Source: Aurantiochytrium sp. KH105
Taxonomy: Eukaryota > Sar > Bigyra > Thraustochytrida > Thraustochytriidae
Direction: 5' to 3'
Assembly: GCA_003116975.1 (NCBI GenBank)
Contig: BGKB01000035.1
Coordinates: 540,897 to 604,896 of the forward strand
DNA length: 64,000 bases
Under the pieces are notes generated by a model. The model made no database searches. It had not been told where the DNA came from and was given only the letters and a program-made list of their open reading frames with translations. Below are positions 8,332 to 19,500 of the stretch, one piece after another. The position numbers and the translations under genes are program-made. Each line of letters opens with the position of its first letter. Position 1 is the stretch's first letter.

Positions 8332-11300
8332 TCAACGACGCGACTGGCGAAGAGAGCTACGAATGGAAAAGATCTCGAGGTTGACGCAGGTGAAGTCCTC
8401 ACGCGAGGCAAGGCAATCATTGCCAAAGGTGGCGCTGCTGCGGCTCGATCCAGCGCTGAGCATTTCATCGACAAAAAAAGCAAAACCGTCATCGCCTCCG
8501 CCCATGCCCAGTCCTCGTTCCGTGCTAAGCAGCCGAAAGAATCGGTTCTGGCCTGTCCACGGGAAAACACGAAGCATGCCATCGCCGTACTTTGATGCCC
8601 GAGGGTTGCCAAATGTAAACACAAAACTTTCGCCGTCCCCACTCCGGCCCTCCACATAACTATTTTCGTTCTGGAATTCCTCAACAACGAGTCCAGAAGG
8701 TAGAAAGCCGCCAAAGACGAAGCCATGCGAGTCCTGCAGGGCAATGACGACCGGGTGACGGCACGTCGCCGTGATCTCACGGACGGCAAGCGTCGACGCA
8801 CCGTCTCGCCGCATTGCAAAAATTCGGGTCCACGTCGAAACGGTGCGCAACGCAGTCGGCAGCGCGCGCTCTAGCTGCTTTTGGAGTGCAATCGACAGCA
8901 CGCTGTCAGAAGTGTCCGGTGCGAAGCGGCGTACCGCATTGCTCGAGATGGCAGCAGCCGCAGTAGGCGTCACGCGCGGCCGGTGTTGCGGCTCGCTCTC
9001 CAGAGCTTCCTGCTGATAGTCGGCGGGGCAAATTTCGGGGCCTGGGCTCGACGACGTCGAGCGTGTGTCAACGTTGGAGAGGGCCCCAGCATCTGCAAGA
9101 GCCGAGAGCGCCGAGGCCGCAGACGATGTCCGCGGCCTCGACATTTCAGAAGATTGAGATGCGTACAAGAGGTCAGGGATTTCTGACTCAATGCCGAGCG
9201 CGTGCGAAAGTACGGACTTGGCCGACGCGACCGAAAGTGTACGATTAATTGCAATCATTTCGTCGTCAGCGGGAGGGTGCTCCTCCATAAAGATGTGCTG
9301 CGCCGCAGCCTTGGTGAGCGAAGTGCGACGGTTCGCAGCGCTTCGCTTGGCCGCCTCGCGGACCGTGTCAGAGACTGAAGGACGAAGGGGCTCGGGCGTA
9401 GTCTTGTCCCAGAGAAACACGGAGGCGACATTCTCGTAAGGACCAAAGACTGCGACATTTTCCCGTGCCATGGCCTCGATGATGTTCTGTACATTGATGC
9501 GACCAATTGGTTTCTCATCTTCGTCCACAATGTAGACGCCGTGCACCTTGTGCTGGACAATCCGACCAATCGTTGTCTTGAGCGAGGCGTTCTCACGAAC
9601 GGGCACAGCCTCGTATCTTGTTTTACCGAGATGCATCTCGGAGATTCTATTCGCATTTTCCAAAAAATCGCCAATCGTGAGCTCGCTGAGATCGTGTGGC
9701 TTGTGCTCGTCCATCTCGAGTCTGCAGAGGAACCAAGCGTCCACGGAGCCAATCGTGGCGACCAAACGGCCGTCGGCATCTACTACGGGAACTGCGTCGA
9801 CCTCGTCACTGTTCATGATTCGATGAAAGGGCTCGAGAATCGTATCGGTCAGTGAGTACGCTACAATGCCTCGCTCAACGGCGTCCTCGTTGAGCTCTGT
9901 GGTCTCAAAGTACTCCTCGACGCGACTGTCCACCCTGGCCTGTAACAGCCTAGTAAAGACCTGATTGATGATTTCGGATTGCGAAATGACTTTGATAATC
10001 CGGCCCGTCATCGGATCTTCTACAGGGATGCGCTTGACATCCTTGGTGAGCGCAGACAAGACTCTCTTCATTGGAGTTGACACGCGGAGTGGATGCCACT
10101 GGGCAAGGTGGCGGTTGTGTTCCCGAAAGAAGACCGATACTTTGAGGTCGAGACCAAACCAGTTGGAAGTCTCTGAAGCGCCGAGCTCAATGCCATGGAT
10201 ATTGAAGGAGTTCTCGTGCGCTCGAGCCGTCGAGCCGGCGCGGCGTCGTCGCGCGGCGCGGAGTTTGAGGGTGAACTGCATGGCATCCTGGATGTCAAAG
10301 AGGCCCAAGTAAGAACGCGAAGTCTCGTCCCACACGGGCGCAGAGGACACGCCTTGCTCCAAGAGATAGAACATGGCGTCTCCGATGGTGGTCGAGCTTT
10401 GAATTTCATACATGACTCCAGCGTCGTCGCCTTTGACGGCGCCGAAGCTCGAGGTGTGCAAGATGGATTCCCCGGCGCGTTTGAGAGCAGCGGCGTCAGG
10501 AATGGCTGTTCGATCTCTCTCCGATCTGCTACCGCCTTCGTCGCGACTTCCACGACTGCGACTGCGACTCCTTGTCAGACGTTTAACCCGGGCTCGCAGA
10601 CTGCCTTTCGTTTTCGTGCGACCCTGTCGGCCGCGATCTCTGCTGCCGTCGCTGCCATCGTCGCCCAATGAAGAAGAAGAGGCATTCGCGGGAGCCATCG
10701 CTACGATGGAGCTTGTGAGAGCTGCGGTGCCATGGGGTCCGGAAAAAATATCAGGGTCTTGTGTGTCTTCGACAAGCTTGCTTCGTTCCTTGCGCATAAT
10801 TTCGTGGTAGTTGGACTTGCCCACGTTCATGGCTTGTTTGACAAAATACTCGCCCATGCGCGCAACAATTTCGCGCTCCTGCGCGGTCTCAGGAGCCACG
10901 CCGTAGCGGTGACAGGCTGCAACGACGATGAGTCTTTTGGTGAATGCGTGTCCCTCGAGTGTGACGGTCACTTTGGCGGGTGCGAACGAGCTGGGCACCT
11001 CAAAACACCTGTACTCCTCTTTGACGCCAGAGAGATCAAGGGGCATGTATGCCTTGAAGAGGCCCTCGCGATACGGGGAATCGACTTCGACTCTAACGTC
11101 GACGGAAAACAGCGACTGCGAGGTCTCGGCGGTGAAGCGGCGCAGGAGCATGGAGTTCTGGATCTTGAACCGCTCAAAGCGGAGCGTGCCTTTTTCATTC
11201 AAGGCATACGGGAGGGAACACACAAAGTAGTAAAACCCTCCTTTTTCGAGGTTAAACTCGAAGCGCACGGTCTCCTTGCCTATGCCTCCCCGCATCGTCC

Positions 11301-11343
11301 CGTACACCTCATTGCCTTCCTCGAGCTCCCAGATCTTCTCCAT
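8332..11343 (-). CDS. Four-CBS-domain protein with C-terminal TLDc domain
   Basis: 1003 residues from the ATG at 11343; the 27 codons upstream begin only at a TTG. Residues 1-155 form an unrecognised beta-rich domain (ETVRFEFNLEKGGFYYFVCSL). Residues 220-290 are Ser/Arg-rich, RS-like. Four CBS-like motifs follow at about 310-360, 420-465, 490-540 and 585-627, each with a hydrophobic strand and a D/S-rich turn (for example SSAPVWDE, VDAVPVVDADGR, VHGVYIVDEDEK). A long disordered linker follows. The last ~170 residues form a TLDc domain (PVVIALQDSHGFVFGGF, GDGESFVFTF, FFRLLSTERGLGMGG). CBS pairs normally bind adenine nucleotides; TLDc proteins act in oxidative-stress resistance and V-ATPase regulation. 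A nucleotide-responsive TLDc protein is an inference. Confidence 0.82.
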   Translation of the reverse strand: MEKIWELEEGNEVYGTMRGGIGKETVRFEFNLEKGGFYYFVCSLPYALNEKGTLRFERFKIQNSMLLRRFTAETSQSLFSVDVRVEVDSPYREGLFKAYMPLDLSGVKEEYRCFEVPSSFAPAKVTVTLEGHAFTKRLIVVAACHRYGVAPETAQEREIVARMGEYFVKQAMNVGKSNYHEIMRKERSKLVEDTQDPDIFSGPHGTAALTSSIVAMAPANASSSSLGDDGSDGSRDRGRQGRTKTKGSLRARVKRLTRSRSRSRGSRDEGGSRSERDRTAIPDAAALKRAGESILHTSSFGAVKGDDAGVMYEIQSSTTIGDAMFYLLEQGVSSAPVWDETSRSYLGLFDIQDAMQFTLKLRAARRRRAGSTARAHENSFNIHGIELGASETSNWFGLDLKVSVFFREHNRHLAQWHPLRVSTPMKRVLSALTKDVKRIPVEDPMTGRIIKVISQSEIINQVFTRLLQARVDSRVEEYFETTELNEDAVERGIVAYSLTDTILEPFHRIMNSDEVDAVPVVDADGRLVATIGSVDAWFLCRLEMDEHKPHDLSELTIGDFLENANRISEMHLGKTRYEAVPVRENASLKTTIGRIVQHKVHGVYIVDEDEKPIGRINVQNIIEAMARENVAVFGPYENVASVFLWDKTTPEPLRPSVSDTVREAAKRSAANRRTSLTKAAAQHIFMEEHPPADDEMIAINRTLSVASAKSVLSHALGIESEIPDLLYASQSSEMSRPRTSSAASALSALADAGALSNVDTRSTSSSPGPEICPADYQQEALESEPQHRPRVTPTAAAAISSNAVRRFAPDTSDSVLSIALQKQLERALPTALRTVSTWTRIFAMRRDGASTLAVREITATCRHPVVIALQDSHGFVFGGFLPSGLVVEEFQNENSYVEGRSGDGESFVFTFGNPRASKYGDGMLRVFPWTGQNRFFRLLSTERGLGMGGGDDGFAFFVDEMLSAGSSRSSATFGNDCLASREDFTCVNLEIFSIRSSLRQSRR

Positions 11344-11841
11344 CGTGTGTGTTTGTTTGTGTTCGGCGGCGGAGGACGAGTTCACTCGCCTCGGCTTTGC
11401 TTCGCAGCTCCGCTGATGTGCCAAGCGGATCTGAGTTTGACTCCAGACTCTTGCTGTTTGCGTGCCCCTCCTCCGCCCCGGTTTCGTCGTCGCCGCCCGT
11501 CCGTCCGTCCGCCGGGCGTCTTCCGTCGCGGTGCGCCGGGCCTTGCGCGGGGACGGGCGTTAGAGAAAAAAGGTTCTCCCGCCGAGGCCAGGTTCGAATC
11601 AAGACCCCTCGGGGACGTGTCCGCGGCCAGGTCGCAGCCCTCCCTCCCTCCCTCGCTCGCTCGCTCTCCTGCGCGGGCGTGCAGGCGCGCAGGGGGCGTG
11701 CGAAGACGTTCTGCAGGGGCGGGCGGGCGGGGAGAGCCCGGGGCCGACGGTCGCTGCGCGGCGCGGCGACGCGCGACGCGGGTCCTCCGCGTCCGATTTG
11801 CAAGTTTGCTTCGACAGCGCGAGAGCGAGATCCAGGCGACG

Positions 11842-11843
11842 GA

Positions 11844-11938
<95 letters not shown>
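11842..11938. repeat. Perfect GAAA tetranucleotide tract, about 24 units
   Basis: 97 bases of pure GAAA on the plus strand, uninterrupted: a homopurine/homopyrimidine block able to form triplex-like structures and likely variable in length. All six frames read as repeat peptides, so the open frames across it are not evidence for a gene. Confidence 0.98.
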
Positions 11939-12931
11939 CAAGCTGCGCAAGAGGCGTGCCGCCAAGAGAAGTATCCGCGCCCGCACAGTGGGCCGCGGGC
12001 CGTCCCAAGGTAAGTATTTCCGGAACACGGGTTGCAGGCCAGGACGCGTACGCGTACGTGCTGATCAGCTTGGAGGCGGTGAAGGAGGAGGAGGAGAAGC
12101 TGAAGGAGGAGAAGACGCCGCCAGCCACGGCCAGCCAGAGGAATGTTGGAGTCGCGAGGCAAGAAAAGCAGCTCTCGCTGCGAGGGCAACCAGTCCAGAA
12201 GCCCCAAAACTGCCACCGGGGCGGCAGGTGCAGCTGGCTGGAGTGAGTGGCAGGTCTCGCGAGTTTGGCGTATACGTTGATGTGAGTCAAGGCGCGCCTG
12301 GATGAAGTGGCCCGCGGAAAAAAGGCGGCGCTGGCGAACGCAAAGGACGCAGCGCTCGCTCGGCCGCTGTGCTCTTGCCAATGCATGCGGGGCTGGGCAG
12401 CGCAGCGCCGTGTGCGACGCCCGGGACCTGCGCAGACCCGGCGGCCAGTCAGCCAGCCAGGTGGCCGACCTGACTGAGCTCGTTCGCGCAACGAGGAGTG
12501 GGGAGAGCGGCAGCGTTTATTTACGCCAGCCAGGTGCGGACGGAGCGTGTGCGTGCACGTGCCGCGCAAAAAAGCCGACGGCGACGGCGACGCTGCCAGC
12601 AGCGACAGCTGGCTGGCTGGTTGGCTAGCTGGCTGGTTGCAAAATCCGGTCGCAAGCGCGAGGGAGCGCTTGGCGTCGAAAAGCTTGTCCGTCTGCAAGA
12701 AGAGGCAGGCATCGCGGGCCATGGACGCCAGTGAGCGCGAAGACGGCGTCGCGAGGAAATTAGTCGCAGTCGCAGTTGCAGTCGCAGGAAGAGGGTCGAA
12801 CTTGCTTGGACTTGATTGACCTCGAGGGCATCGTCATCAGCCAGTGGGCAGCCACAGCTTTCTCGAAACGGCCGCGTCCCAGCGGGCATGGGAGCTTGTG
12901 ACACCTTGCTTGGGTGAATTGATTGCCATGG

Positions 12932-12990
12932 TTGATTGATTGATTGATTGATTGATTGACCACTGGTGATTGATTGATTGATTGATTGAT
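12932..12990. repeat. Two adjacent TGAT arrays
   Basis: Two runs of TGAT/TTGA units (about seven and six copies) separated by a short CCACTGG spacer. Simple-sequence repeat. The spacer is unique and only one is present, so this is not a CRISPR array. Confidence 0.93.
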
Positions 12991-14213
12991 CGATTTGTGG
13001 AGCGTGGGAAACGATGAAGACGAGGCAAATTGAATTGTGCGCCGAATTATGGCACAAGATGCTTTCAACAGCATTGGCAGTGGTGGAGCGCGAATCTTGT
13101 CGTCGCAACTGCAAAGCAAGGAGGAAGAGGACAAGCCAAGTTGACTGCCTGCCAAAGGGTTTGTTCGGGGTCCAACGAGATGGGGCAAGGAAAGGCAGGT
13201 GGTTTGCAGCTGCAACTGCAGCTGGCTGCTGGCAGCTACAGGCACCATTGAGGACCCGAAGAAGAGGCGCAGGAGAGAGACCCCGAGAAGTGAAACGTGC
13301 CGCCCGCCGCAGCCAGCAGCTGTGCTGCAGCAGCCGCCAAAGCATTGGTTTGGCTCGGGTCAAGTGCCTAACAGCTGCATGACTAGCAACCATGGCGAGC
13401 GATGCCAAGAACTTGCGAAGCGTCCGGGCCGCGATGGCGGGGTCGTTTCTTGCCTGGCGAGCCCGAGCGCCAACACCTGGCTACTACTAGCTAAAAGGCG
13501 GGATGCGTCATAAGCGTAGAAGCTACGACGACTGACGCTCAGGAACTGGTTGGCGTCTTTCTTTCTGTGTGGTCTCGCAGTGGCCGGTCCGAGTCATCCG
13601 CACGGCCACGCCACCACGTCATGCTTCATGCTTGCATGTTTGCGTTGATCGCTCGCATAGTAGCTTGCCGGGCATTCTCGCCTGCGCGCGGTCGTCGTCA
13701 TCGCAGAGTCCTTATCCATCTCAATGCCAGCACTCTCGCGATCGTGACTTGTGTCCTCACGGCGGCACGCTCTGCACGGACGCAGTAGTTCTTCCCCAGC
13801 GAGGCAAGGTATGCAATGCGAAACAGGCCGAGGTCTGCGCGCGACCGTCGCAGGCGCCGAGGTCTCGACCCGTGCGCTCGTCGCCGCGCAGAGCGAGCGT
13901 CTCGTTCTCCGGTCCCGAGCGAGGTTTCGAATGTGGTTTTGGACCTGGCAGAATTCAAATCCATCGGCCGCAGCTCGTTGTTCTCAGTGTCAGTCTCACG
14001 TTTTCAAGTCGAAGAGCAGAAACGCGGCAGACGCGCAAGGCTTGGCGGCCGCGCGGAGCGCAGCCCCGGCGCGGCGCGGCGCGGGCGAGGACAGCGAGGC
14101 TGCGCGGCGCCGCGCAAGCGAAGGCGCGAGCGGGAGCGAGAGAGAAAGCGCGAGCTCCTCGCACAGGGCGGACGCTGGTTCGAACTCAACTCAGGTCTTG
14201 CGCTCGGGGCGTG

Positions 14214-14220
14214 ATGGCGC

Positions 14221-14256
<36 letters not shown>

Positions 14257-17200
14257 AGGAGAAGCAGGAGAGTCCGCTCGGGGTGGCGGGCGACGGGAAA
14301 GAAGACCTGCAGCGAGATGGTCGTGCGGAGGTAGTTGGCGCGGAGCCACGAGCGCAGACCGCTCCGCAAGGACGAGCGCCAGCGCAAAACTCGGGCAAAG
14401 AGCGACGAAGGGACTTCTTGCGGCACAGACACAGCAGCGGGGGCCGCGGGACCAGCGCAGACACAGCGGCGAGCGCACGTTCCGTGAATCTCAATGGGCT
14501 CTCGGACCTGCTGCGCAGCATGGAAGACGACATTGCCAATGTCGGCCGTCGCCTCGACGGCACGGGCGGATTCAACTCCTCCGACGACATTGCTGAAAAT
14601 CTTGCCGAGGATGACGCGGAAATGGTCGCTTCTGCCGCCGTAAGTCTTGGCGTCAACGGAAGTCATGACAATGACGAGGACAATCTTGGCAACGACGCCG
14701 GCGACGTGGCAAGTGCAGATATGAGCCATATCGACGACGGAGACGACGCACCTTTTGCAGGTGCTCAAGCCTCCCGACGCAGGCCCGACCCCATGAATGA
14801 CATGCCCATGTTTCCGACGTGGTTCGGTCGTAGCGTGTCAGACTTTACCAATGGCATTGCAAGCCCAAGATCGTTTGACGATGCACAATCCGACGAGACC
14901 AAATCTCTGGGCAAGGATCATAGGTCGAGCGATGACAGCGACAGTGTCAATGTCAGCGACAGTATCGCGCGGACTCGAACCAGCGTAGGACCATCCGTGC
15001 GCCGCGTCTACTCCCCCGTGAGCCAGCTGCGAAAAACGCTCAAGAGGACGCACTCCACCGGGGATGTGAGCAATCCTGATCAAGACAACAATAACAGCTC
15101 CAGCGGAGACCGCCTTTTTCTTTCCTTTCCTCTTCGCAGGGCTTCCACCGCCGACTCCAGCGCAGCGGGTTCTTCGGCCTCCAACGGAGCAGTGGCCTCT
15201 CCGACTGCTCTTGCGGCAGGACTGTATGCGCAAGAGAGAAATCGAAGAGGGCGATCCTGGAGTGCTTCCTCCAACATTGTACTCGAACAGTTCTTAAACT
15301 TTGAGGATGACCTCAACGACGTTCACGCCAAATTGTATGTGGACTTTACCTCTCCAGAAGCCCTCATTCTTCTTTCCACAAAGCGACTTCAGCAGTTCAA
15401 GGTTCAACTCTGTCACCTTGAAGAGTCCTTGCAGGATCTGGCGTCAATTAAAATTGCCTCGATTGATCTTACCGAGGTAACCTCGGGACGGAGGGAACTT
15501 GACGTCAAACGAATTTCGCTCCTGCGCCGCTGCCGTGAGTACCTCGACCACAGCAAAGATATTAGAGTTGAAGTCACAAGAATTCTCAAGGCTCGGGTGG
15601 ACTTTGATCAAGAGCGCATCATTCGTCTCTTCACGGCGACATGGAACGTTGGCAATCAAGCCCCGGATCCAAGCGAACTCGAACGCTGGATCCCTCGCGG
15701 AGGCGGGGAAAACGACGTCCTGGCCATTGGTCTGCAGGAGTGCGAATATGACCTCACTCAGGACATGCGCAAGACGGTCACGAGCGGCCAAATGCAGCGC
15801 AAAATGACTCGTCAGGATCTGGAAAAACTCGGCGCGCACGCTCGCTTTGGGAGTGGCGTTCTCACAGCCAGTCACAAGCACAATCGACTTGGCGCCTACA
15901 CCTTGTACTATCGTCTGAAATTCGAAAACGGCCTGAAAAAGACCATCACCTCGAACGTTGGCATTCACGTGAGCAGCATCATTTTGGACCACATTGGTCC
16001 CGAGTGGGCTCTCGTCCGCGAGTCCGAGCTTGCGCAAATGCGCCTCTTCGTGTTTGCGAAAAAGGCGCATTTGCATGCCATCTCGGACGTCCAGTACGCC
16101 TCCGAGGCAACTGGGGTTGGCGGCATTGGCGCCAACAAGGGCGGTGTTGCTGCGAGCTTTACCATGTATGGCATGCGTATGGGTTGGATTAGTTGCCACC
16201 TCGCCGCACACAAGAAACAACGATACCTCAAGGCGCGCAACAATGACCTCGCAGAAATTTTCATGTCCTTTGACAAGAAACTCTCCAGCCGCTGGTACAA
16301 TCTCACATCTGTGCTTGACCACATTTTCTTGCTCGGCGACCTCAATTATCGCATTGATCTCGGACTCGCCGGCCTGGTCCCCACGAGCGCCGTCAAGATG
16401 GTACAGCGTCTGCCCACGGACTCGAGTATGCAGTCGTATCTATCGTCAAATGGCGCCGTGCGCGCAACGGCGCGCACGGCGTCGTCATCGTCGGCTTCCT
16501 TGATTACCCCTTCATCAAAGGCAAAATCATCGTCTGGTGCACAAAAGCAGCAAACGACGAGCGCCAATGCACTCTCACGGTTTAGCTCGTCAGAGGCCTG
16601 CGAAGACGACTGCGAGAGCGACGATGGATCGGCGGTGTTTAAGCCCGAGTCCGGCGACTTGATTGTGGAAATCAAGGCAGACGTCTCGGCTGCAGAATCC
16701 GGGGATAGGCCCCAGATTCAGAGCACGCCCTCGCGACACACGGATAGTACAATGGAAGAGTGGAACAGGGTTACGAACCTCATCTTCAAGCGCGATTGGG
16801 CTACACTGCATGCTGCAGACCAATTACGTGCAGAAATGAAGGCGCGTAGAGTGCTCACCTCGTTTCAGGAGGGTACCATGAACTTTGCGCCAACCTTCAA
16901 AGTTATGCGAGACAAACCGTTTTCGGCATACGTCTTTCAGCGTTGCCCTTCCTATTGCGACCGTATTCTCTGGCATTCGCTTCCAGGAATGCGCGAGCGC
17001 ATCAAGCAGCTTCGTCTCGAGGCCTGTCATGACGTGACAACCTCGGATCATAAGCCTGTCGTTGCCGAATTCGTCATGAAGATACGCGAAGCCCATCCTG
17101 GTCTTCCTCTCCAAACGCTCGACACCCTGTCAGAGGAAGTCATCGGTAATTTTGCTCCAGAACTTCGCGATCGTCTTGAAAATTTGCACAAGGATGGCGG

Positions 17201-18113
17201 TTTCCAGGTTGGCAAGGCTCGCCACGCCCGCGAACAGTCACCCTCTGACGATAAGACTCTTGCGCACAGTGACAAGAGCGATGGAGGTCTCCGCACGGAC
17301 GACAGTGAGGGTCGTCATCACCATCACCATCACCATCATCACTCTCACCACCACCACCGCCACCACCACCAACAGAAACAGAAACAGCATAGGCACCATC
17401 GACGTTCCTCGTCTCTGAGCGATAAGAAGAAGGCTGCCATGGAGGCAGAGCTCTGGGGATCTGGCGACTTGCCCAGTAAAAAATCAATGCGTGCATACGC
17501 CGTAAGTGATCTGGAAGAGCCAATCCCGCCTGGCGGCATGCGCATTCGCATTACCAACTTCAAGGTCAAGGACCTCACCTCACGAGACTACGATGGCCAA
17601 GCTTCGCCTTTTGTTGTCTTTTGCTCGCCGAACTTGTTCACACCTCGACAGCTCGGCTACAATCCCAAACGTGGCGCAGCGCATACACCGGTGCTTCGTC
17701 ATCGTCTGTCGGCCGAATGGTCAGATGACCAGATTCCTGAAATCCCGTGCCCGTTGGTGTTTGCCAAAGCAAGCCAGATGCGGCGATGCCATCTCGTCTT
17801 TGCCGTGTGGGATCTCGACTCTGTCTCCCGCGAACACAGCCTGGGTCAGGGTAATCTCGGTCTAGGTCCTATTGCTGACGAGTACGAGCGGCGGGCAGAA
17901 GCAACAAACAAGGCCTACGGGACGATCAGTACAGATCCTATCGTGTTTGCAACACCGATTCTAATGAACGGTCGTCAGGCAGGGATCGTGAGTGGGTCGA
18001 TCCAGCTCTTAGGGCCGGACTGGACCGACCACAAACTCGCATCAGCTCGTGCAGCGCCAGTAGCGAAGCCACACAAACCACACAAACCCGTTGGGTGCTG
18101 CACCGTGCAATAG
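14214..18113 (+). CDS. Inositol polyphosphate 5-phosphatase with C-terminal C2-like domain and CaaX-type end
   Basis: 1299 residues from the ATG at 14214; the long upstream frame has only a GTG start and is rejected. Residues 1-450 are low-complexity (Gln run, acidic, Ser-rich). The catalytic domain spans about 465-960 and holds the family motifs: FTATWNVGNQAPD, IGLQECEYD, GANKGGVAASF, CHLAAHKKQ, LLGDLNYRID, FAPTFKV, PSYCDRILW and the final SDHKPV. Together these form the Mg-dependent 5-phosphatase active site acting on phosphoinositides or inositol phosphates. A 100-residue low-complexity insert (about 750-850) lies inside the catalytic domain. A His-rich tract (nt about 17313-17390) precedes a C2-like beta domain at about 1105-1280. 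The protein ends GCCTVQ, a plausible farnesylation box. Membrane recruitment by C2 plus lipid is inferred. Confidence 0.92.
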
Positions 18114-18336
18114 TTTTCCCTTTTCATTCCTTTTTCGTTTGTTTCCTTCTTATTAGAATTTGGAAAGAGAAGAAATGGAAAAAAATCAAAGAAAGCTGTC
18201 GCGGTAAACTCTTCGCGCTCACAAGCGAGAGAAAAAGGGATGGCAAACAAATTGGGTGGTTACGTAAAACAGTGTTCTATAGCTATTATATATCGCTCAA
18301 AATTGATTAGACGAGTCATCCATCCACCCGAACCCC

Positions 18337-19500
18337 TCAGACTCCAGGACGTCGACGTGTTCGTGTGCTTGACCGACGAGGCGGCTTTGTGACCTCCGCG
18401 TCACCCTGATCGTTCTCGTCCTTAGCCTTGAGTGCAGCGCTCCTTCGAGGCTTTGCAAGTGACTTTGCGCTCGCAGCTCGAGGCCTTTTCCGGCTTGTCC
18501 TGGTTTTCTCCTCCGCACGCTCAGGCGAAGATGTATCCGTGTCGACGCTGGGCTCGTCCTTTAAGTCAGATTTGGCAGAGGCTGTCCCGTTCGTCTTTTT
18601 CTGCAACGCTGGCACGATTGCGGAGGTCCGCCCTCCTACAGTGATGAAGTCAATCTTGTGACCGAGAATTTTTGCCGGTCCCTTTCCCTTGCCCCAGCGT
18701 TTGTGAAAAAGCCATGTCTCAGGGAACTTTTCTCGTGCTTGAAGCGCTTTGCAAGCCTGCGTGCAGACTGTTACGATGGCATTGTGCACGCGAGCAATGG
18801 CCGCTTCAGTGAGGTCATTGCTTGCCGTCTCTGGGTGTAGACGGGACTGAAAGATGACCTCATCTACGATCCAGTTGCCGAGTCCACACACAACACGTTC
18901 TTGGTTCATGAGAAGTGCCTTTATACTCAATTTGCTAGAGTGCAGCGCGCTCGTAAAGGCCGCAAGCGATGGCATCTCCGTGTACGGATCAGGGGCCAGT
19001 TTGGACACTGGAGCTTCCTTTGCGGGGTCTTTGCGCAAGCAAATTCGCCCGAAGCGGCGCTGATTCGTGAAAGCAACGCGTGTTCCATCCGCAAGGACAA
19101 ATTCGCACTTGGTAAATCTGGGTGGCCACTCCTCGTCGTGGACCTTAAAGTCCATGTAGCTCTGCGAAGGAACGCCCTTCACGACGAAGGATCCAGTCAT
19201 GCGAAAATGGAAGAGTGGGTGCAGACCTGTACGCTGCGCGTTTCCATCCTCGTCAACTTTTTCCATGTCCCACCAGAGATGCTTGCCCTTGCGAAGCACA
19301 GCCTTGCAAGTTGTCCCCTTAATCGCGGTTTCAAAGGTTGCGCCATCGGGGATCGAGGTCTTTTCAAAGACGGTATCATCGAACTTTCCGTGTCGTGGGC
19401 CGCCTCCGCTCTCGATGGTGATCACCTCTACGATGGGCTTGCCCTGTAGGTGCTTCTCTAACGTCCACCGCGCGTACTCGACCTCTGCGAGCTCGGGCAT
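18337..19500 (-). CDS. FPG1: Formamidopyrimidine-DNA glycosylase, plant/fungal FPG1 type
   Basis: 387 residues starting exactly MPELAEVEYAR: Pro2 is the Schiff-base nucleophile after Met removal, and Glu3 is the catalytic acid. Other Fpg/Nei marks are LRKGKHLWWD, FHFRMTGSF, NQRRFGRI and the helix-two-turn-helix segment NQERVVCGLGNWIVDEV (about 197-213). In place of the bacterial zinc finger the C-terminal motif is zincless (HKIDFITVGGRTSAIVPALQ), as in plant and fungal FPG. It excises oxidised bases (FapyG, hydantoins) and nicks the strand in base-excision repair. The last ~90 residues are a Lys/Arg/Ser-rich tail with KRPR clusters, probably a nuclear signal or non-specific DNA grip. It shares a 377-base divergent spacer with the next gene. 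Confidence 0.93.
   Translation of the reverse strand: MPELAEVEYARWTLEKHLQGKPIVEVITIESGGGPRHGKFDDTVFEKTSIPDGATFETAIKGTTCKAVLRKGKHLWWDMEKVDEDGNAQRTGLHPLFHFRMTGSFVVKGVPSQSYMDFKVHDEEWPPRFTKCEFVLADGTRVAFTNQRRFGRICLRKDPAKEAPVSKLAPDPYTEMPSLAAFTSALHSSKLSIKALLMNQERVVCGLGNWIVDEVIFQSRLHPETASNDLTEAAIARVHNAIVTVCTQACKALQAREKFPETWLFHKRWGKGKGPAKILGHKIDFITVGGRTSAIVPALQKKTNGTASAKSDLKDEPSVDTDTSSPERAEEKTRTSRKRPRAASAKSLAKPRRSAALKAKDENDQGDAEVTKPPRRSSTRTRRRPGV

Larger units (their letters stand above)
11344..14213. other. Long repeat-rich spacer between divergent genes
   Basis: 2.9 kb between the CBS-TLDc start and the 5-phosphatase start. G+C-rich and full of long chance open frames on both strands that translate as Arg/Ala/Ser or repeat peptides (KERK, FLSF). 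It contains a GAAA tract, TGAT arrays and CTGG-rich patches (12604-12640). The last 640 bases stay open in the 5-phosphatase frame but contain no in-frame ATG, so I treat them as 5' UTR and promoter. No spliced gene recognised. Confidence 0.5.

Noticed and set aside
11585-11612. tRNA T-arm-like GGTTCGAATC
   Set aside because: The flanking bases do not pair into a T-stem and no other tRNA arms are present.
11382-12722. Long open frames on both strands through the GAAA tract
   Set aside because: They translate to repeat peptides and Arg/Ser/Ala-rich sequence, open only because GAAA has no stop in any frame.
12932-12990. Repeat-spacer-repeat pattern resembling CRISPR
   Set aside because: Only two simple TGAT arrays with one 7-base spacer; a microsatellite.
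13569-14213. Upstream extension of the 5-phosphatase to a GTG
   Set aside because: No ATG in the extension, composition is Arg/Ala-rich and no domain; the first ATG is at 14214.
14980-15010. Minus-strand GGTTCGAGTCC string like a tRNA T-arm
   Set aside because: Lies inside the 5-phosphatase coding sequence and lacks pairing stems.
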